In this document: positions 62,106-64,000 of the stretch, one piece after another
How the letters are laid out: the number at the start of each line of letters is the position of its first letter
Position numbering within the stretch: position 1 is the first letter of the stretch
From: Prorocentrum cordatum
Taxonomy: Eukaryota; Sar; Dinophyceae; Prorocentrales; Prorocentraceae
NCBI GenBank assembly: GCA_963575745.1
Contig: CAUYUJ010020279.1
Coordinates: 62,001 to 126,000 of the forward strand
DNA: 64,000 nucleotides
Reading direction: 5' to 3'
Notes under the pieces: generated by a model
What the model was told of the DNA's origin: nothing
What the model saw: only the letters and a program-made list of their open reading frames with translations
Databases searched by the model: none
Program-made: the position numbers and the translations under genes

Positions 62106-62185
62106 GTACATCGGATCCACGTCGGATTTACGTCGGAGATACGTCGGAAAAACACATCGGATATACGTCGGACTGACGCCGGAGC
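62103..62185 (+). repeat. 12-bp degenerate array ATACGTCGGA
   Basis: CCACGTCGGATTTACGTCGG + AGATACGTCGGAAAAACACA and so on, about six units, abutting the 85-bp array. Confidence 0.8.
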
Positions 62186-63050
62186 ATCGCCGCGCAAGCG
62201 TCGACCCATAGCTTGCGGAGCTGACGTGTGGACTAGATGATATAACTATTACGTGTCGCGCGAGGACTCCAGGATTTTCCTCAGAAGATATGGTTCCAAG
62301 GCCCGAGAAAAAGAAGACCAGCGGTAATCACACGTTGAAGGAACAGCGCGATCAGTGGCGTGGGCTCAACACTATGGGTTGCCGCAGAAGCGGCATATTC
62401 ATCTACGAAAGCATACGACATCGCAAACAATGACCATTGAACACCAGCCATGGATCTCCACCAGTAATCCATCCGAACAAGAGTAATCGATCAACAACAC
62501 ATAAAACATCATGTAACACTAACCACAATCCACAACCCACTATACACCATGGAAGCAATTGCAAAAGTTCCCCCCCTTCAGGCAACATAGGGACAACCGA
62601 TTTTTCAACGGCGATAAGGCAAATGATAAGGATGAATCCGCTGCCCCTCAAGAGGACTATCCCTGACGCACATCCCGAGCGACATCGACGGCGGGGCGGT
62701 GAAAGCAGACACCTAAAACAAACATCGGGCTCTGGGGACTCGCGGAGAAGGAAACCAGAAGGCGAAAGCTACGAATTTGGCCCCCAAACGCATGGGGCCA
62801 CTGCTGTAAACACTGTGTCGAAAACCTTACCTCAACGGACCCTGCCGCGCATGCAATACAATAACACGGGATCGTGGAAGGAAGGAGGCGGATGAGAGGG
62901 AGGAAAGGGGATTGATGTGTTAAAGCGTTTCTTTCGAGTGCATCTTCCCATGATCCGAACGACCATTCATAGAATCGGGCACCCAAAACACCAATCAAGG
63001 AAACACAGCGCAGTACAGCATATATAACCCGGAGAAGCAATTAAGGAACC
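62186..63050. other. Unique DNA, no gene established
   Basis: AT-balanced; frames on both strands (62403-62651 minus, 62437-62895 plus) without domains. Nothing repetitive recognised. Confidence 0.35.
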
Positions 63051-63054
63051 CCCC

Positions 63055-63290
63055 GGCGTTATCATTAGCACCGCGCCGTAATCAAATAATTATTTGGGGG
63101 GGTTTCGCCGAGCGATATTATTAGCACCGCGCAAATGTAAGGAAAATAAATAATTCCAGCGCCCCGCCTCGGGTGGCATCCCAATTAGAATTGTAATGGG
63201 ACCCGTGCGATCTGGTGTACCCCCTCCTGGTGCCAGGATAACGCTTCCGGGTGCCGGGTGCGTTATCCTTTCACCGGAGAGGGGGGGGGG
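63055..63290. repeat. Short direct and inverted repeats
   Basis: ATTAGCACCGCGC occurs at about 63065 and 63120. GGATAACGCTTCCGGGTGCC and GGGTGCGTTATCC form a small hairpin at 63236-63270. A G run follows at 63283-63294. Confidence 0.6.
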
Positions 63291-63639
63291 GGGTCCTTAA
63301 TCGCTTACTCGGGTTACATGGTACAAGGTCGGAGCGTGCCCCAGATTCCTGACATGCCAGCGGGCAAACCAGAAACGGAGGGGAGGAAGGAACAACAGCG
63401 AAAGACGACAGGAGACCCGACACAGGGTAAACGACTGCTGGACGCACGCGCTCGCCAAGTATGCATGCTGAAACTGGAGGTGGGCACTGCGGCGCCTGGC
63501 AGACACGACGCTGCTCGGCAGCGGCTGACAGAGCAAAGCCTGGGCGGCTGAAGCGGCCCGGGGCCGGCCAGCAACTGCCGCAGGGACCACCGCGCAGTGC
63601 CCGTGCGGGCAGCAGCATCGAAACTATCGATTCAGCGAA

Positions 63640-63785
63640 GGAGGGAAGAGGAGGGGAGGAAGAGGAGGAGGAGGAAGGAGGAGGAGGGGAGGAGAGGAGG
63701 AGGAGGAAGAAAGGAGGGGAGGGGGAGGAGGAGGAGGATGACGAGCAGGAGGAGGAGGAGGAGGAGGGCAGGAGGGCAGGGAAAG
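63640..63785 (+). repeat. (GGA)n-rich microsatellite
   Basis: GGA with GAAGGA, GGGGA and GATGACGAGCA breaks. Confidence 0.9.
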
Positions 63786-64000
63786 AAACATGCACGCGCC
63801 GAACGCAACGGCTGCACGTCGTGCCCTCCAAACAGCGTGCGAAAGCTGACACGCGAATTCAAAATCGATGGCCCAGCGATCAGCCCCAGCTTGCAGCGCT
63901 GGCCACCAGCCTTCCCCGGTCCAGATCTGGAGTTCCGAATGGCTGACCCCGGAAAGAACGAACACGGAACCGGCAAAGAAGTCAAAACCGGCCAAACCCG

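Noticed and set aside
1-64000. tRNA, rRNA and snRNA genes
   Set aside because: I looked for tRNA B-box sequence, 5S and U6 landmarks by eye and found no convincing match; weak lookalikes such as GGATCGAAAC at 5359 lack a cloverleaf. A covariance-model scan was not possible.
1-64000. Viral or prokaryotic mobile element insertion
   Set aside because: No capsid, polymerase, integrase, transposase or recombinase signature was seen in any frame outside simple repeats.

Overview
ORGANISM AND OVERALL CHARACTER. The window reads as gene-poor nuclear DNA of a eukaryote with a large, repeat-rich, GC-rich genome. A dinoflagellate or another large-genome alga would fit best, but this is inferred from style only: no spliced-leader relic, rRNA, tRNA, organellar gene or recognisable protein family was found. 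There is no bacterial layout (no operons, no ribosome-binding sites, no insertion sequence with a transposase). Nearly all the long open frames are triplet microsatellites read as poly-Glu, Pro, Ser, Arg or Leu, or tetranucleotide and dinucleotide repeats read as MYVC- or THTH-type peptides. I do not call these genes.

WHAT FILLS THE WINDOW. Three layers can be read directly. (1) At least fifteen kinds of short non-autonomous elements with terminal or global inverted repeats, about 100-290 bp each, several in multiple copies. I label them with my own letters. Family A has nine copies with ends GTCGGGC..GCCCGAC. Family B has five copies of about 180 bp with TA flanks and CAGT termini, like Tc1/mariner-type MITEs. 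Family C has six copies. Family D has ten copies and one fragment, all GC-rich, most with a double hairpin. Families E, G, H, J, L, N, Q, T and W have two to four copies each. O, P, V, Y, M and S are single inverted-repeat elements. One B copy sits inside a C copy, and the intact C copies supply the empty site, so the TA duplication is visible within the window. (2) Minisatellites and higher-order arrays at 14.6-15.2, 19.5-21.15, 21.4-22.3, 30.5, 40.4-40.8, 44.1-44.35, 47.4-47.7, 53.5-55.0 and 61.85-62.2 kb. (3) Microsatellites: more than twenty GGA/TCC tracts, a TATG tract at 43 kb, CA-rich tracts at 45.7-46.4 and 50.4-52.97 kb, AAT at 44.6 kb, CAA at 14.1 kb and a poly-T run of about 80 at 15.34 kb.

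REGION BY REGION. 0-13 kb: copies of G, H, E, N, D, A, P, O, B, W, J, V, Q and C, punctuated by GGA tracts. 13-22.3 kb: L and B copies, then CAA, the 21-bp GGCCACGAAGGG array, poly-T, degenerate CTCTTGGGGCC blocks, a T copy, CTC-rich DNA, the 31-bp palindromic minisatellite and a triple foldback array. 22.5-33 kb: D, M, A, L, B and C copies and large GGA/CTC tracts. 33-42.5 kb: J-like remnant, S, E, Y, F, I, T, H, A and B. 42.5-53 kb: microsatellite-dominated, with D, A, C and B copies. 53-64 kb: a 151-bp tandem array, a 16-bp array, a large palindrome, a C copy, the least repetitive stretch (57.3-59.9 kb, the best candidate for coding sequence), then N, W, an 85-bp array and a terminal GGA tract.

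GENES. No gene is established. Four open frames outside simple repeats are listed as low-confidence coding candidates (58091-58501 minus, 57794-58065 minus, 59494-59823 plus, 37804-38085 minus). None has a recognised domain, and each could be an exon, a decayed retrocopy or chance.
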